From Kitasatospora sp. MAP12-44 (GTDB lineage Bacteria; Actinomycetota; Actinomycetes; Streptomycetales; Streptomycetaceae): 64,000 bases of DNA. The stretch lies in assembly GCF_029892095.1 (NCBI RefSeq), contig NZ_JARZAE010000004.1, positions 7,006,001-7,070,000 of the forward strand, given 5' to 3'. Under the pieces are notes generated by a model. The model was not told the origin of the DNA. It ran no database searches and saw nothing but the letters and a program-made list of their open reading frames with translations. The position numbers were made by a program, and so were the translations under genes. Positions 7,926-15,775 of the stretch are shown here, in pieces; positions within the stretch are counted from its first letter, which is position 1; each line of letters begins with the position of its first letter.

Positions 7926-9329
7926 ATGACCACCGATATCGACTCCAGTTCCGTCCACGAAGCGGCCCCCGGTGGGCAGTTGCAGGCTGGACTGAAGAAC
8001 CGTCATCTCTCGATGATCGCCATCGGCGGCGTGATCGGTGCCGGACTCTTCGTCGGCTCGGGTGCCGGAATCGCGGCCACCGGACCGGGGATCCTGCTCT
8101 CCTACGCGCTGGCCGGGGTGCTGGTCGTGATGGTGATGCGGATGCTCGGCGAGATGGCCGCGGCGGACCCGCAGAGCGGCTCGTTCTCCGCGTACGCGGA
8201 CCGCGCGCTCGGGCGGTGGGCGGGGTTCACCATCGGCTGGCTGTACTGGTTCTTCTGGGTCGTGGTGCTGGCGGTGGAGGCGACCGCGGGGGCGAAGATC
8301 CTCAACGGGTGGCTCCCGGGCGTCCCGCAGTGGGCGTTCGCACTGCTCGTGATGGCGGTGCTGACCGCCACCAACCTCTTCTCGGTCGCCTCCTACGGGG
8401 AGTTCGAGTTCTGGTTCGCGGGCATCAAGGTGGTGGCGATCGCCGCCTTCATCGTGGTCGGCGTGCTGGCGGTGTTCGGGTTGCTGCCCGGCACCCACGC
8501 GGTCGGGACCACCAACCTGACCGGCCACGGCGGTTTCCTGCCGCACGGCGTCGGCGCGGTGTTCCACGGCATGCTGACGGTGGTCTTCGCGTTCATGGGC
8601 AGCGAGATCGTCACGCTGGCCGCCGGTGAGTCGGCCGACCCGCAGAAGGCGGTCAGGGGGGCCACCAACAGCGTGATCTGGCGCATCGGCATCTTCTACC
8701 TGGGGTCCATCGCCATCGTGGTGACGCTGCTGCCGTGGAACTCCGCCAAGCTGCTGGGCAGCCCGTACGTCGCGGTCCTGGAGCACGTCGGGATCCCCGG
8801 CGCGGCGCAGGTGATGAACGTGATCGTCCTGACGGCCGTGCTGTCCTGCCTCAACTCGGGCCTCTACACGGCCTCCCGGATGGCCTTCTCACTGGGGCAG
8901 CGCGGGGATGCGCCGAAGGCGTTCGCGACGGTCAGCGCGCGCGGGGTGCCGCGCACGGCGATCCTCTCCTCGGTGGTCTTCGGCTTCCTGGCGGTCTTCT
9001 TCAACTACACCTCGCCGGGCACGGTCTTCCAGTTCCTGCTGAACTCCTCCGGCGCGGTGGCGCTCTTCGTCTGGCTGGTGATCTGCTTCTCGCAGCTGCG
9101 GATGCGGAAGATCATCGAGCGCGAGTCGCCGGAGCGGCTGACCGTGCGGATGTGGCTCTACCCGTACCTCACCTGGGCGACCATCGGGCTGATCGGCTTC
9201 GTGGTCGGCTACATGTTCACCGACCACGACGGACGGATCCAGATGGTCCTCTCACTGGTGGCCGCCGCCGTGGTGCTGGCGGCCGCGGCGATCGTCGACC
9301 GCCGGCGCAAGGCCGCCGCGCTCGGGTAG
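7926..9329 (+). CDS. APC-family amino acid permease (GabP-like)
   Basis: The 467-residue protein has about twelve membrane segments. The amino acid/polyamine permease signature begins at TM1: GLKNRHLSMIAIGGVIGAG, then FVGSG and the GPG of TM1b. The overall pattern is closest to the GabP/AnsP/LysP group of proton-coupled amino acid importers. MTTDIDSS at 7926 is the first start with a ribosome binding site. Longer readings upstream would cross the end of the preceding gene. No neighbouring catabolic enzyme hints at the substrate. It converges on the flavohemoglobin gene with only 33 bp between the stops. Confidence 0.87.
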   Translation: MTTDIDSSSVHEAAPGGQLQAGLKNRHLSMIAIGGVIGAGLFVGSGAGIAATGPGILLSYALAGVLVVMVMRMLGEMAAADPQSGSFSAYADRALGRWAGFTIGWLYWFFWVVVLAVEATAGAKILNGWLPGVPQWAFALLVMAVLTATNLFSVASYGEFEFWFAGIKVVAIAAFIVVGVLAVFGLLPGTHAVGTTNLTGHGGFLPHGVGAVFHGMLTVVFAFMGSEIVTLAAGESADPQKAVRGATNSVIWRIGIFYLGSIAIVVTLLPWNSAKLLGSPYVAVLEHVGIPGAAQVMNVIVLTAVLSCLNSGLYTASRMAFSLGQRGDAPKAFATVSARGVPRTAILSSVVFGFLAVFFNYTSPGTVFQFLLNSSGAVALFVWLVICFSQLRMRKIIERESPERLTVRMWLYPYLTWATIGLIGFVVGYMFTDHDGRIQMVLSLVAAAVVLAAAAIVDRRRKAAALG

Positions 9330-9337
9330 CACGCGAC

Positions 9338-9379
9338 CGGGCTAGGGCCGATCGAAGCCGGGCTAGGGTCGATCGAAGC
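9338..9379. repeat. 21-bp tandem repeat between convergent genes
   Basis: Two copies of a 21-bp unit (core GGGCTAGGGYCGATCGAAGC) lie at 9338-9358 and 9359-9379 with one mismatch. The second copy contains the flavohemoglobin stop codon and its last codons. The duplication fills the short gap between the permease and flavohemoglobin stops. Confidence 0.9.
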
Positions 9380-10568
9380 GGCCCCAGGCCGGTCCGGCGG
9401 GGCGCGGCGGCGGCGCCACGGCATCCAGCAGTCCGATGGTGATGTCCAACGCCTCGGGGGTGGTGTTGAGTTCGTAGTGCAGCCGCTCCGCCGGCAGGCC
9501 GTCGCGCTGGAACCGCTCGACCATGCTGACCACCATGTCGTCGGGGCCGCTGACGAAGACCTCGTGCTCGCCCCAGTGGCCCTGCGCCGGCACCACCTCG
9601 GGCAGCCGGCCCTGCACACCGGAGTAGCCGATCTCGTCGGAGACCACCGTGACCATCAGCAGACGCGGGAAGACGGCGGCGAGTTGGCGCAGCGACTGCA
9701 GGTCGTAGAGGTCGGCCTCGTGCCGGACGCCGACGAACAGGTGCAGGGTCAATGGGCGGTTGCGCGCGATCATGTCCTCGACCAGCGCCTTGATCGGCGC
9801 CAGGCCCGTCCCGCCGGCCACGCAGAGCACCCGCCGGGCCGGCCGGTCCGGCAGCACCATCGTGCCGCGCCCGGGACCGAGCCGCACGACGTCGCCGACC
9901 TGGGTGTGGTGGACCAGCGCGTTGCTCACCCAGCCGGCCTGCACCGCCTTGACGTGCAGTGTCAGCAGGCCGTCCCGGCGCGGGGCGTTGGCGATCGAGT
10001 ACGGCCGCCAGACCCGGGGCCAGCGGGCGGTCTCCACCGTGGTGTACTGCCCGGCGCGGTAGGGGAAGGGCGCGTCCGGGCGCAGCGTCAGGACGGCGCG
10101 GTCGGGCGTGCGCAGCTCGTGCCCGACCACCTCGGCCAGCCAGCTGGCGGGGGTCAGGCCGGCCTCCTCCTCGGCCGCGCCGCTCATCGCGTCGGCTATC
10201 TGCCCGTACGCCTGCGCCCAGGCGCGCTCGTACTCCTCGGTCCAGGCCTCCCCGGCGAACTTGCGCAGGCTGGCCAGCAGGGCCGAGCCGACCGCGTCGT
10301 AATGGGCGCTCTGCACACCGTACTTGCGGTGGTCGCGGCCCAACTGGCGCAGGAAGGTGGTGAGCTCCTCGGGCCGGTCGAGCATCCGGACCGCACCCGC
10401 CAGGGCCTGGAAGAGCCGGTCGCGCTGGCTGTCCATCGCGGGCGGGAAGAAGGCGCGGACCTCGGGGTTGTGCAGGAAGAGGGTCGCGTAGAAGTGCGCG
10501 GTCAGCTTGTCCCCGGAGTCCCGCAGCAGGGCGAAGCTCTCACGGATCAGGGTCAGGTCGTCAGTCAT
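9363..10568 (-). CDS. hmp: Flavohemoglobin (nitric oxide dioxygenase)
   Basis: The 401-residue protein combines a globin domain (about 1-140; proximal-His region GRDHRKYGV, His-Tyr in SAHYDAVG) with a flavodoxin reductase module. The module has the FAD motif RPYSIANAP, the NAD motif GGTGLAPIKAL and the terminal FVSGPDDMV. Such proteins oxidise nitric oxide to nitrate using NAD(P)H and O2. MTDDLTLIRES at 10568 fits the family N-terminus. An extension to 10646 has no globin character. The C-terminus is somewhat long and Pro-rich. TGTCA-N6-TGACA at 10691-10706 lies upstream and could be an operator, though it does not clearly match known NsrR sites. Confidence 0.88.
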   Translation of the reverse strand: MTDDLTLIRESFALLRDSGDKLTAHFYATLFLHNPEVRAFFPPAMDSQRDRLFQALAGAVRMLDRPEELTTFLRQLGRDHRKYGVQSAHYDAVGSALLASLRKFAGEAWTEEYERAWAQAYGQIADAMSGAAEEEAGLTPASWLAEVVGHELRTPDRAVLTLRPDAPFPYRAGQYTTVETARWPRVWRPYSIANAPRRDGLLTLHVKAVQAGWVSNALVHHTQVGDVVRLGPGRGTMVLPDRPARRVLCVAGGTGLAPIKALVEDMIARNRPLTLHLFVGVRHEADLYDLQSLRQLAAVFPRLLMVTVVSDEIGYSGVQGRLPEVVPAQGHWGEHEVFVSGPDDMVVSMVERFQRDGLPAERLHYELNTTPEALDITIGLLDAVAPPPRPAGPAWGRFDRP

Positions 10569-11076
10569 GTGGTGGCGATTCGTCAGAGCCCTTGGCGGCT
10601 GATGTCCTTGGCGCCGAGAAAAGGTCGCCGCCCTTGCGTCTTGCACTGTCCGTCCCGTCGGTGTCGGGGCTTACTGTCAAGGCAGGACCATGTCAAGAGC
10701 ATGACAAGATCTCCCCCAAGAATGCACAACTACCGTCCCGGGAAACCATGTTCGAGCGCTCCTGGCACCATACACGTAGAGCGATCGCGGCGTCACTCGC
10801 CCTTGGCGGTTGTGACGTGTGGGTCGTGTGGTGCTGCCGCGTCCAGCTCTCGCCAGGCGGTCCGGGTGTGCAGCGCGTCCGAGTGTGCAGCGCCCGGGCC
10901 CGATCCGGTCGACCCCAACCGGATCGGGCCCAGGGCTTACGTCGGAGAGCTGGTGAGCCCGGGGGAGCCCACCAGTTCTCCGGCGGCGGCAGTCGACTCA
11001 CGCACGGTCGGTGCCGCCGGGTTCCCGGGCGGACGGCGTGTCCGGGGAGACCGCCAATCCGTCCGGAGTTCTTGGG
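10569..11076. other. Non-coding gap upstream of flavohemoglobin
   Basis: This 508-bp stretch has no convincing gene. It contains the flavohemoglobin promoter side with a small inverted repeat TGTCA-N6-TGACA (10691-10706), and a strong terminator hairpin (10896-10931) for the sigma/anti-sigma operon arriving from the right. Confidence 0.5.
10896..10931 (-). terminator. Intrinsic-type hairpin after the anti-sigma-like gene
   Basis: A perfect 14-bp stem (GGGCCCGATCCGGT at 10896-10909, complement at 10918-10931) encloses an 8-nt loop. There is no U-tract, as is usual in streptomycetes. It lies about 145 nt beyond the end of the 11077-11994 gene. Confidence 0.65.
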
Positions 11077-11994
11077 TCAGTGCGCCGGCGGCTGGCCGCT
11101 CCAGGCCATCGCCGGCCGCACCGAGGTGGGCGACTGCTCGCCCTGGCCCGGTCTGTCGCGGGTGGGTGTCGGGTCGGCCGAGGCGCTGGTCGTGGGCTTG
11201 GCGGTGGGACGACCGTCGCCGCCGTTCTTCCCGTGCGCCGAGTCGCCGTCGCTCGGACGGCCGCCGTTGCCCTGCGCGTTGCCACCGCCCCTGGGATCCG
11301 CGCTGCCCGAAGCGCTGCCCGAAGCACCGTCCGAGGCGCCATCCGAAGCACCGCCGTCGGCGCCGAGCAGCTTCGCGCAGTACGCCCGGACCTTCCCCGC
11401 GCCGCCCGCCTCGTGCGGCAGCGGCGCGAACTCGGGGTCCGCGGTGGGCTGCCCGGCGCCGGCCCAGGCCCGGCAGAGCGCGGCCGGGCCGGTCGGCGCC
11501 GTCCCGTCGTCCGGCTGTCCGGTGCTTCGCCCGTGCCCGTCGGGGCTCGGGCGGCCGGAGCCGGGGTGCTGCCCATAGGGGCTGATCGACGCGAGCGGCG
11601 AGGGGTGGGCCACCGGTGTGCCGGCCGGCGAACCCCCGAAGGCCACCGGCAGGTTCCCGGTCCCGGCCGCCACCGCGACGCCGCCGAGGGCCGTCGCGGT
11701 GAGCGCGGCCGCAGCGATCTTCGCGCTGAGGAACCGCGCAGGTGCGCAGTCGGCCATCGATCGTCTCCGGGGCTGGGAGGGAGCAGGAGCAGGGCTGGGC
11801 GCGAGCCGAGCGGCCTCCCGGAACGCGGCCAGAGCGGCCTGCTCCCCGACCAGTTCGCGCGGCGTGCCAGGTGCGGCAGCGGCGGCGAGCAGCTCGGAGA
11901 GGGCGCCCGGACCGCCCTGTCTGCCGTCCGTGGCACCGCTGAGCAGCTGCTCGGCGGCGGCGCGGTCGATCCGACCGGGTCGGTTGGTGCTCAT
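11077..11994 (-). CDS. Putative membrane partner (anti-sigma-like) of the adjacent ECF sigma factor
   Basis: The 305-residue protein has a cytoplasmic N-terminus (about 1-85), one membrane segment (about 90-112, AKIAAAALTATALGGVAVAAG) and a long Gly/Ser/Pro/Asp-rich extracytoplasmic tail. The tail has GASDGASDGASGSASGSAD-like repeats and two cysteines (CRAWAG, AYCAKLL). It is translationally coupled to the sigma factor by an ATGA overlap at 11991-11994. Position and topology match anti-sigma factors of ECF sigmas. No zinc-binding HxxxCxxC motif is visible, so this is inferred from context. Conserved streptomycete pairs of this type are often annotated only as hypothetical. Confidence 0.6.
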   Translation of the reverse strand: MSTNRPGRIDRAAAEQLLSGATDGRQGGPGALSELLAAAAAPGTPRELVGEQAALAAFREAARLAPSPAPAPSQPRRRSMADCAPARFLSAKIAAAALTATALGGVAVAAGTGNLPVAFGGSPAGTPVAHPSPLASISPYGQHPGSGRPSPDGHGRSTGQPDDGTAPTGPAALCRAWAGAGQPTADPEFAPLPHEAGGAGKVRAYCAKLLGADGGASDGASDGASGSASGSADPRGGGNAQGNGGRPSDGDSAHGKNGGDGRPTAKPTTSASADPTPTRDRPGQGEQSPTSVRPAMAWSGQPPAH

Positions 11995-12710
11995 CTCATG
12001 TCCTTCAGCGTCGTCGCACCGGTTTGTGTCACACCTTCGGGAGAACTTTTTTTCGCAGTTCCCACGGGGGTCCGCGGCGTGGGCAGTGCGCCGGCGGACT
12101 CGACCAGTGCGGCCAGCTTGCGCAGGCCCCGGTGCGCGGCCATCCGGACGCTTCCGGCGCGCTTGCCCAGGACCCGGGCGGCGCTCTCGGCGTCGAGCTG
12201 CAGGACGACGCGCAGCAGCACCGCCTCGGCCTGGTCCTTGGGCAGGCCGGCGATCAGCGCCAGCGCCTGCTCGGTACCGGCGGCGGCCAGTACGGCACCC
12301 TCGGTGTCGTCCCGGGCCGGGAGTTCGCTGAGGTACTCCACCGGCAGGTCCGCCACGGGTCTGCGGCGCTTGGCACGCAGGTGGTCCATCGCCCGGTTGC
12401 GCGCGATGGTGGCGGCCCAGCCGCGGAAGCCGTCCGCGTCGCCGTGGAAGGTGTGCAGGTCGCGGGCGATCTGCAGCCAGGCCTCGGAGGCGATGTCCTC
12501 GGCGTCCGCGCCGTCCCCGCCGAGCAGCACCCGCAGGTAGCGCAGCAGCGGCGGCTGGACGGCACGGAAGAGCTGCCGGAAGCCCTCCTCATCGCCTCCC
12601 TGCGCGGCGCGGACGGCCTCGGAGAGGTCGGGTATCAGCGGCGGTGGCGGGTCGGCGCCGCCATCGGCGCCGAACTGGTCTGCTTCTAGCACTGCGCCAT
12701 CATCGGCCAT
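11991..12710 (-). CDS. ECF-subfamily RNA polymerase sigma factor
   Basis: The 239-residue protein has region 2 (about 38-105: LFRAVQPPLLRYLRVLLGG, DAEDIASEAWLQIAR, FRGWAATIARNRAMDHLR) and region 4 (about 140-195: GLPKDQAEAVLLRVVLQLD, RVLGKRAGSVRMAAHRGLRKL). An unstructured N-terminal extension of about 30 residues precedes region 2. Its stop overlaps the start of the membrane partner, so the two are co-expressed. The cue is unknown. The partner's extracytoplasmic domain suggests an envelope signal. The promoter region upstream (12711-12787) includes a short CGCTACACCC tandem repeat. Confidence 0.85.
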   Translation of the reverse strand: MADDGAVLEADQFGADGGADPPPPLIPDLSEAVRAAQGGDEEGFRQLFRAVQPPLLRYLRVLLGGDGADAEDIASEAWLQIARDLHTFHGDADGFRGWAATIARNRAMDHLRAKRRRPVADLPVEYLSELPARDDTEGAVLAAAGTEQALALIAGLPKDQAEAVLLRVVLQLDAESAARVLGKRAGSVRMAAHRGLRKLAALVESAGALPTPRTPVGTAKKSSPEGVTQTGATTLKDMR

Positions 12711-12787
12711 CGGTCCGTGACGGCTCGACCGCAGGGGTGCCCCTACACCCCGCTACACCCCGCTACACCCCGCACGATCGCGTCTCC

Positions 12788-13684
12788 TCACCTCGGCTGA
12801 GCTCCGGGACCACCTTGCAGGGGGGCCAACTCCCGGCTGAGCCTGAGGACGTTGTCGATGACCTGGAGGTCGGTGCTACCGCGGAAGGCGGGGACCGGCC
12901 GGGCCTCGGGCCCGATGAGCAGGCCGGTCCGCCCGTCGAGCGAGGCATCCGTGGCGGCGAAGACGGACGGCCGGGCGGCAACGGCTGCCGGGCCGGCGGT
13001 GGAGCGTTCGAAGGTCCGGCGGACCAGCGGCCACAGCAGGCGCAGTGCCGGGGAGACGATCTTCGGCGAGGTCATGGTGCCGTTGGTCATGTCGGTCGCG
13101 GCGCCGCCGGGGTCGGCTGCGAAGACGGTGACGCCGGTGCCGTGCAGGCGCTCGGCCAGGTGCAGGGTATAGGCGAGGTTGGCGAGCTTGGCGCGGCCGT
13201 ACCAGTGGAAGCCGTAGTAGCCGCCCGGTGGTTCCACGGCGTCGAAGGTGCGCTTGGCGACCTTGATCGCGCCAGAGGTGACGTTGACGATCCGGCCCGG
13301 CCTACCTGCTTGGAGCTGGTCGAGCAGCAGCTCGGTCAGCAGGTAGGGCGAGAGGTGGTTGACGGCGAACGACGCCTCGATGCCGTCGACGGTCTGCTGC
13401 CGCTGAGCGAACATCGCGCCGACGTTGTTGACCAGCACGTCCAGCGGACCCTCCGCCGCCAGGTGCGCGGCCAGCGCACGTACCTGGTCGAGCGCTGCGA
13501 GGTCGGCAGCCACGAATCGCGGTGCGGGCCCGGTTGCGACTGCCGCGATCTGCTGGACGGCGCTCGCGCCGCGCTCGGCGCTGCGGCCGACCACGGTGAC
13601 GGCGAACCCGTGCTCAGCGAGTCCCTTCGCGGTCTCCAGGCCGATACCCCCGGTGCCCGCTGTCACCACTGCCCGTTGGCTCAT
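12788..13684 (-). CDS. SDR family NAD(P)-dependent oxidoreductase
   Basis: The 298-residue protein has the SDR cofactor motif TAGTGGIGLETA, the NNVGA motif, a Ser in VNVTSGA and YGRAKLAN as the catalytic Tyr-Lys pair. The sequence style is that of the WW-domain-oxidoreductase or retinol-dehydrogenase-like subgroup. The ATG at 13684 opens directly at AVVTAGTGG. A longer frame to 13744 runs through the operator region and is rejected. Two palindromic operators (13716-13729, 13756-13769) sit just upstream. A TetR gene precedes it on the same strand, so it is very probably TetR-repressed. The substrate is unknown. Confidence 0.87.
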   Translation of the reverse strand: MSQRAVVTAGTGGIGLETAKGLAEHGFAVTVVGRSAERGASAVQQIAAVATGPAPRFVAADLAALDQVRALAAHLAAEGPLDVLVNNVGAMFAQRQQTVDGIEASFAVNHLSPYLLTELLLDQLQAGRPGRIVNVTSGAIKVAKRTFDAVEPPGGYYGFHWYGRAKLANLAYTLHLAERLHGTGVTVFAADPGGAATDMTNGTMTSPKIVSPALRLLWPLVRRTFERSTAGPAAVAARPSVFAATDASLDGRTGLLIGPEARPVPAFRGSTDLQVIDNVLRLSRELAPLQGGPGAQPR

Positions 13685-13715
13685 TGCTCTGCCCCTTCGC
13701 CGATGGCGGATTATT

Positions 13716-13769
13716 CGGATAGCTATCCGCTTCTGTGTGGGCATGCTACTACAAACGGATACCTATCCG
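13716..13769 (-). promoter_or_regulatory. Double TetR-type operator upstream of the SDR gene
   Basis: CGGATAGCTATCCG at 13716-13729 is a perfect 14-bp palindrome. CGGATACCTATCCG at 13756-13769 keeps both half-sites with a changed centre. The centres are 40 bp apart, nearly four helical turns. They lie 32-85 bp upstream of the SDR start and between it and the TetR gene. The consensus CGGATA-N2-TATCCG resembles operators of TetR proteins. Confidence 0.78.
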
Positions 13770-13841
13770 GTTAACGAGGAATGGGTCGGCCCGGCGGGTT
13801 TCCCGGCACCGGCCGGTTGGGATGCCGCGGGCGTGCTGCGG

Positions 13842-14420
13842 TCAGCGAGGAGGGCGCAGACCCTCGAGAAGGGTGCTGAGGTAGAGCTCCCGGCGCACCG
13901 GGTCGCTGTCCCCGGAGCGCACGGCATGCTCGACGCCGCAGAGCAGGCGGCGCACGTCATCCGCCTCGATGCCGCTCCGGATGGTGCCGGTCTGGCGGGC
14001 GCGGCCCAGCAGATCGGCGACGGCTTGGTCGAGCTCGGCCTTCATTTCCGAGGTCTGCGCGTCGGCATCGCCCCTGGACTCCAGTACGGCCGCAAAGCCG
14101 GGCTCGTCCAGCGCGCGGTCAAGCGCGAAGCGCAGGAGGCGGTGCAGGCCCGCGAGCGCGTCCTCGGTGGCGGCCGCCGCCTGCGCCTCTGCGACCAACT
14201 CCCGGAAGCGTTCCGCCGAGAGCGCCTCGATCAGCGCATGGCGGTTGGGGAAGTGCCGATACACGGTCCCCACGCCGACACCGGCGAGCCGGGCGATGGC
14301 GTTCAGCTGCAACGAGCGGTCGCCGGCGGCCAACTGCGCGCGGGCGACCTGCAAGACCCGGGCGCGGTTGCGCGCGGCATCCGCCCGCAGCGTTGTCCCC
14401 TGCCCCGTTCTCGGTGTCAC
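13842..14420 (-). CDS. TetR/AcrR family transcriptional regulator
   Basis: The 192-residue protein has an N-terminal TetR helix-turn-helix (about 13-62: ARNRARVLQVARAQL, LQLNAIARLAGVGVGTVYRHFPN) and an all-alpha ligand-binding C-terminus. GTG at 14420 gives the usual family length. Longer frames to 14651 are low-complexity shadow sequence. It lies upstream of the SDR gene on the same strand, with the two operators in the 157-bp gap. The simplest model is repression of the SDR gene relieved by a small ligand. Its own upstream region lacks the palindrome, so autoregulation is not evident. Confidence 0.86.
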   Translation of the reverse strand: MTPRTGQGTTLRADAARNRARVLQVARAQLAAGDRSLQLNAIARLAGVGVGTVYRHFPNRHALIEALSAERFRELVAEAQAAAATEDALAGLHRLLRFALDRALDEPGFAAVLESRGDADAQTSEMKAELDQAVADLLGRARQTGTIRSGIEADDVRRLLCGVEHAVRSGDSDPVRRELYLSTLLEGLRPPR

Positions 14421-14490
14421 GGCCCCAGCATAAGCGGCCGCCCGCAGCCCGAGAGCTACGGCCGCCCGAGGCGTGCGGCCGGGTGACCCG

Positions 14491-15669
14491 TCAGGCCGCC
14501 GCGTGCTGCTGGGCGTGCGAGTCGTCGGCGCGCTCCAGGTCGTGGTGGATCGGGCCGTGGCCGGCCGAGAGCGGCAGGCAGCCGCCGCCGCGGCGGTGCG
14601 CGACGATCTCCGCGGCCACCGCGACGGCGGTCTCCTCGGGCGTACGGGCACCGAGGTCCAGGCCGATCGGCGAGCGCAGCCGGGCGATCTCGGCGTCGGT
14701 GAGGCCGACCTCGCGCAGCCGCGCGTTGCGGTCCAGGTGGGTGCGGCGCGAGCCCATCGCGCCGACGAAGCCGACCGGCAGGCGCAGCGCGCGCTCCAGC
14801 AGCGGGATGTCGAACTTGGCGTCGTGGGTGAGCACGCAGAGTACGGTCCGGCCGTCGATCGCGCCGAGCTGGGAGTCCAGGTAGCGGTGCGGCCAGTCGA
14901 CCACCACCTCGTCGGCGTCCGGGAATCGGCGCTCGGTGGCGAAGACCGGCCGGGCGTCGCAGACCGTCACGCGGTAGCCGAGGAACTTGCCGATCCGCAC
15001 CACCGCGGCGGCGAAGTCGATGGCGCCGAAGACCAGCATCCGCGGCGCGGGGACGTAGGACTCGACGAAGAAGGTCAGAGTGCCCTGGTCCGTCGGGTCG
15101 CACGGGCGCCCGTCCAGAGCGAGGGTGAGCTTGCCGGTCTTCCCGGCGTCCAGCATGGCCCGCGCCTCGGCGACGGCGGAGCGCTCCAGGGCGCCGGTCG
15201 TCGAGGGGGCCGGCGAGAGCGAGCCGTGGTGGGTGTCGGCGGTGACGGCCACCGTCGCGCCGAGCAGGGCCGCCGGGCCCTCGATCACCCGGGCCAGTGC
15301 CACCGGCGTGCCGGAGGCGATGTAGACGATGCCCGCGTCGAGCGCCGCGTCGGCGCCCGGCACGATCGGCTGGACGAACACGTCGAGGATGCCGCCGCAG
15401 GTCAGACCCACCGCGAAGGCGTCCTCGTCGCTGTACCCGAAGCGTTCCAGGACCGGCTCCCCGGAGGCGATCGCCTCCCGGCACAGCTCGTACACGGCCC
15501 CTTCCACGCACCCGCCGGAGACGCTGCCGATCGCCTCGCCGTCGGCATCCACCGCCAGCGCCGCCCCGGGGTCGCGCGGCGCGCTGCCCGAGACGCCCAC
15601 CACCGTCGCCACCGCGAACGAGCGCCCGGCGGCGTGCCAGACCTGCAACTGCTCGGCGATGTCCTGCAT
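14491..15669 (-). CDS. xdhC: XdhC family protein (molybdenum cofactor insertion)
   Basis: The 392-residue protein shows the XdhC/CoxI signatures: GSAPRDPGAALAV and GSVSGGCVEGAVYE in the N-terminal domain, and a C-terminal Rossmann domain (RMLVFGAIDFAAA, VGFVGAMGSRRT). XdhC proteins bind molybdenum cofactor, help its sulfuration and deliver it to xanthine dehydrogenase. That matches the dehydrogenase genes located upstream on the same strand. The ATG at 15669 has AGGAG 8 nt before it, which is why it is preferred to the ATG at 15705. A terminator-like hairpin separates it from the permease gene, so it may have its own promoter. Confidence 0.9.
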   Translation of the reverse strand: MQDIAEQLQVWHAAGRSFAVATVVGVSGSAPRDPGAALAVDADGEAIGSVSGGCVEGAVYELCREAIASGEPVLERFGYSDEDAFAVGLTCGGILDVFVQPIVPGADAALDAGIVYIASGTPVALARVIEGPAALLGATVAVTADTHHGSLSPAPSTTGALERSAVAEARAMLDAGKTGKLTLALDGRPCDPTDQGTLTFFVESYVPAPRMLVFGAIDFAAAVVRIGKFLGYRVTVCDARPVFATERRFPDADEVVVDWPHRYLDSQLGAIDGRTVLCVLTHDAKFDIPLLERALRLPVGFVGAMGSRRTHLDRNARLREVGLTDAEIARLRSPIGLDLGARTPEETAVAVAAEIVAHRRGGGCLPLSAGHGPIHHDLERADDSHAQQHAAA

Positions 15670-15727
15670 GTCCGTGGCTCCTAACGCGGTGTTGGTGGTG
15701 ATCAAGGAAGCGGATCAATGGCGGGAG

Positions 15728-15760
15728 CCGCTGTGCGGGACCGGTGGCCCCGCACAGCGG
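15728..15760 (-). terminator. Hairpin between permease and xdhC
   Basis: A perfect 12-bp stem (CCGCTGTGCGGG at 15728-15739, complement at 15749-15760) has a 9-nt loop. It lies 16 nt past the permease stop codon. Confidence 0.75.
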
Positions 15761-15775
15761 CGGTACTGCTGACTG

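Noticed and set aside
10691..10706. NsrR-type nitric oxide operator upstream of the flavohemoglobin
   Set aside because: TGTCA-N6-TGACA is symmetric, but it lies over 120 bp from the start and does not clearly match the NsrR consensus I know. It is kept only as a note.
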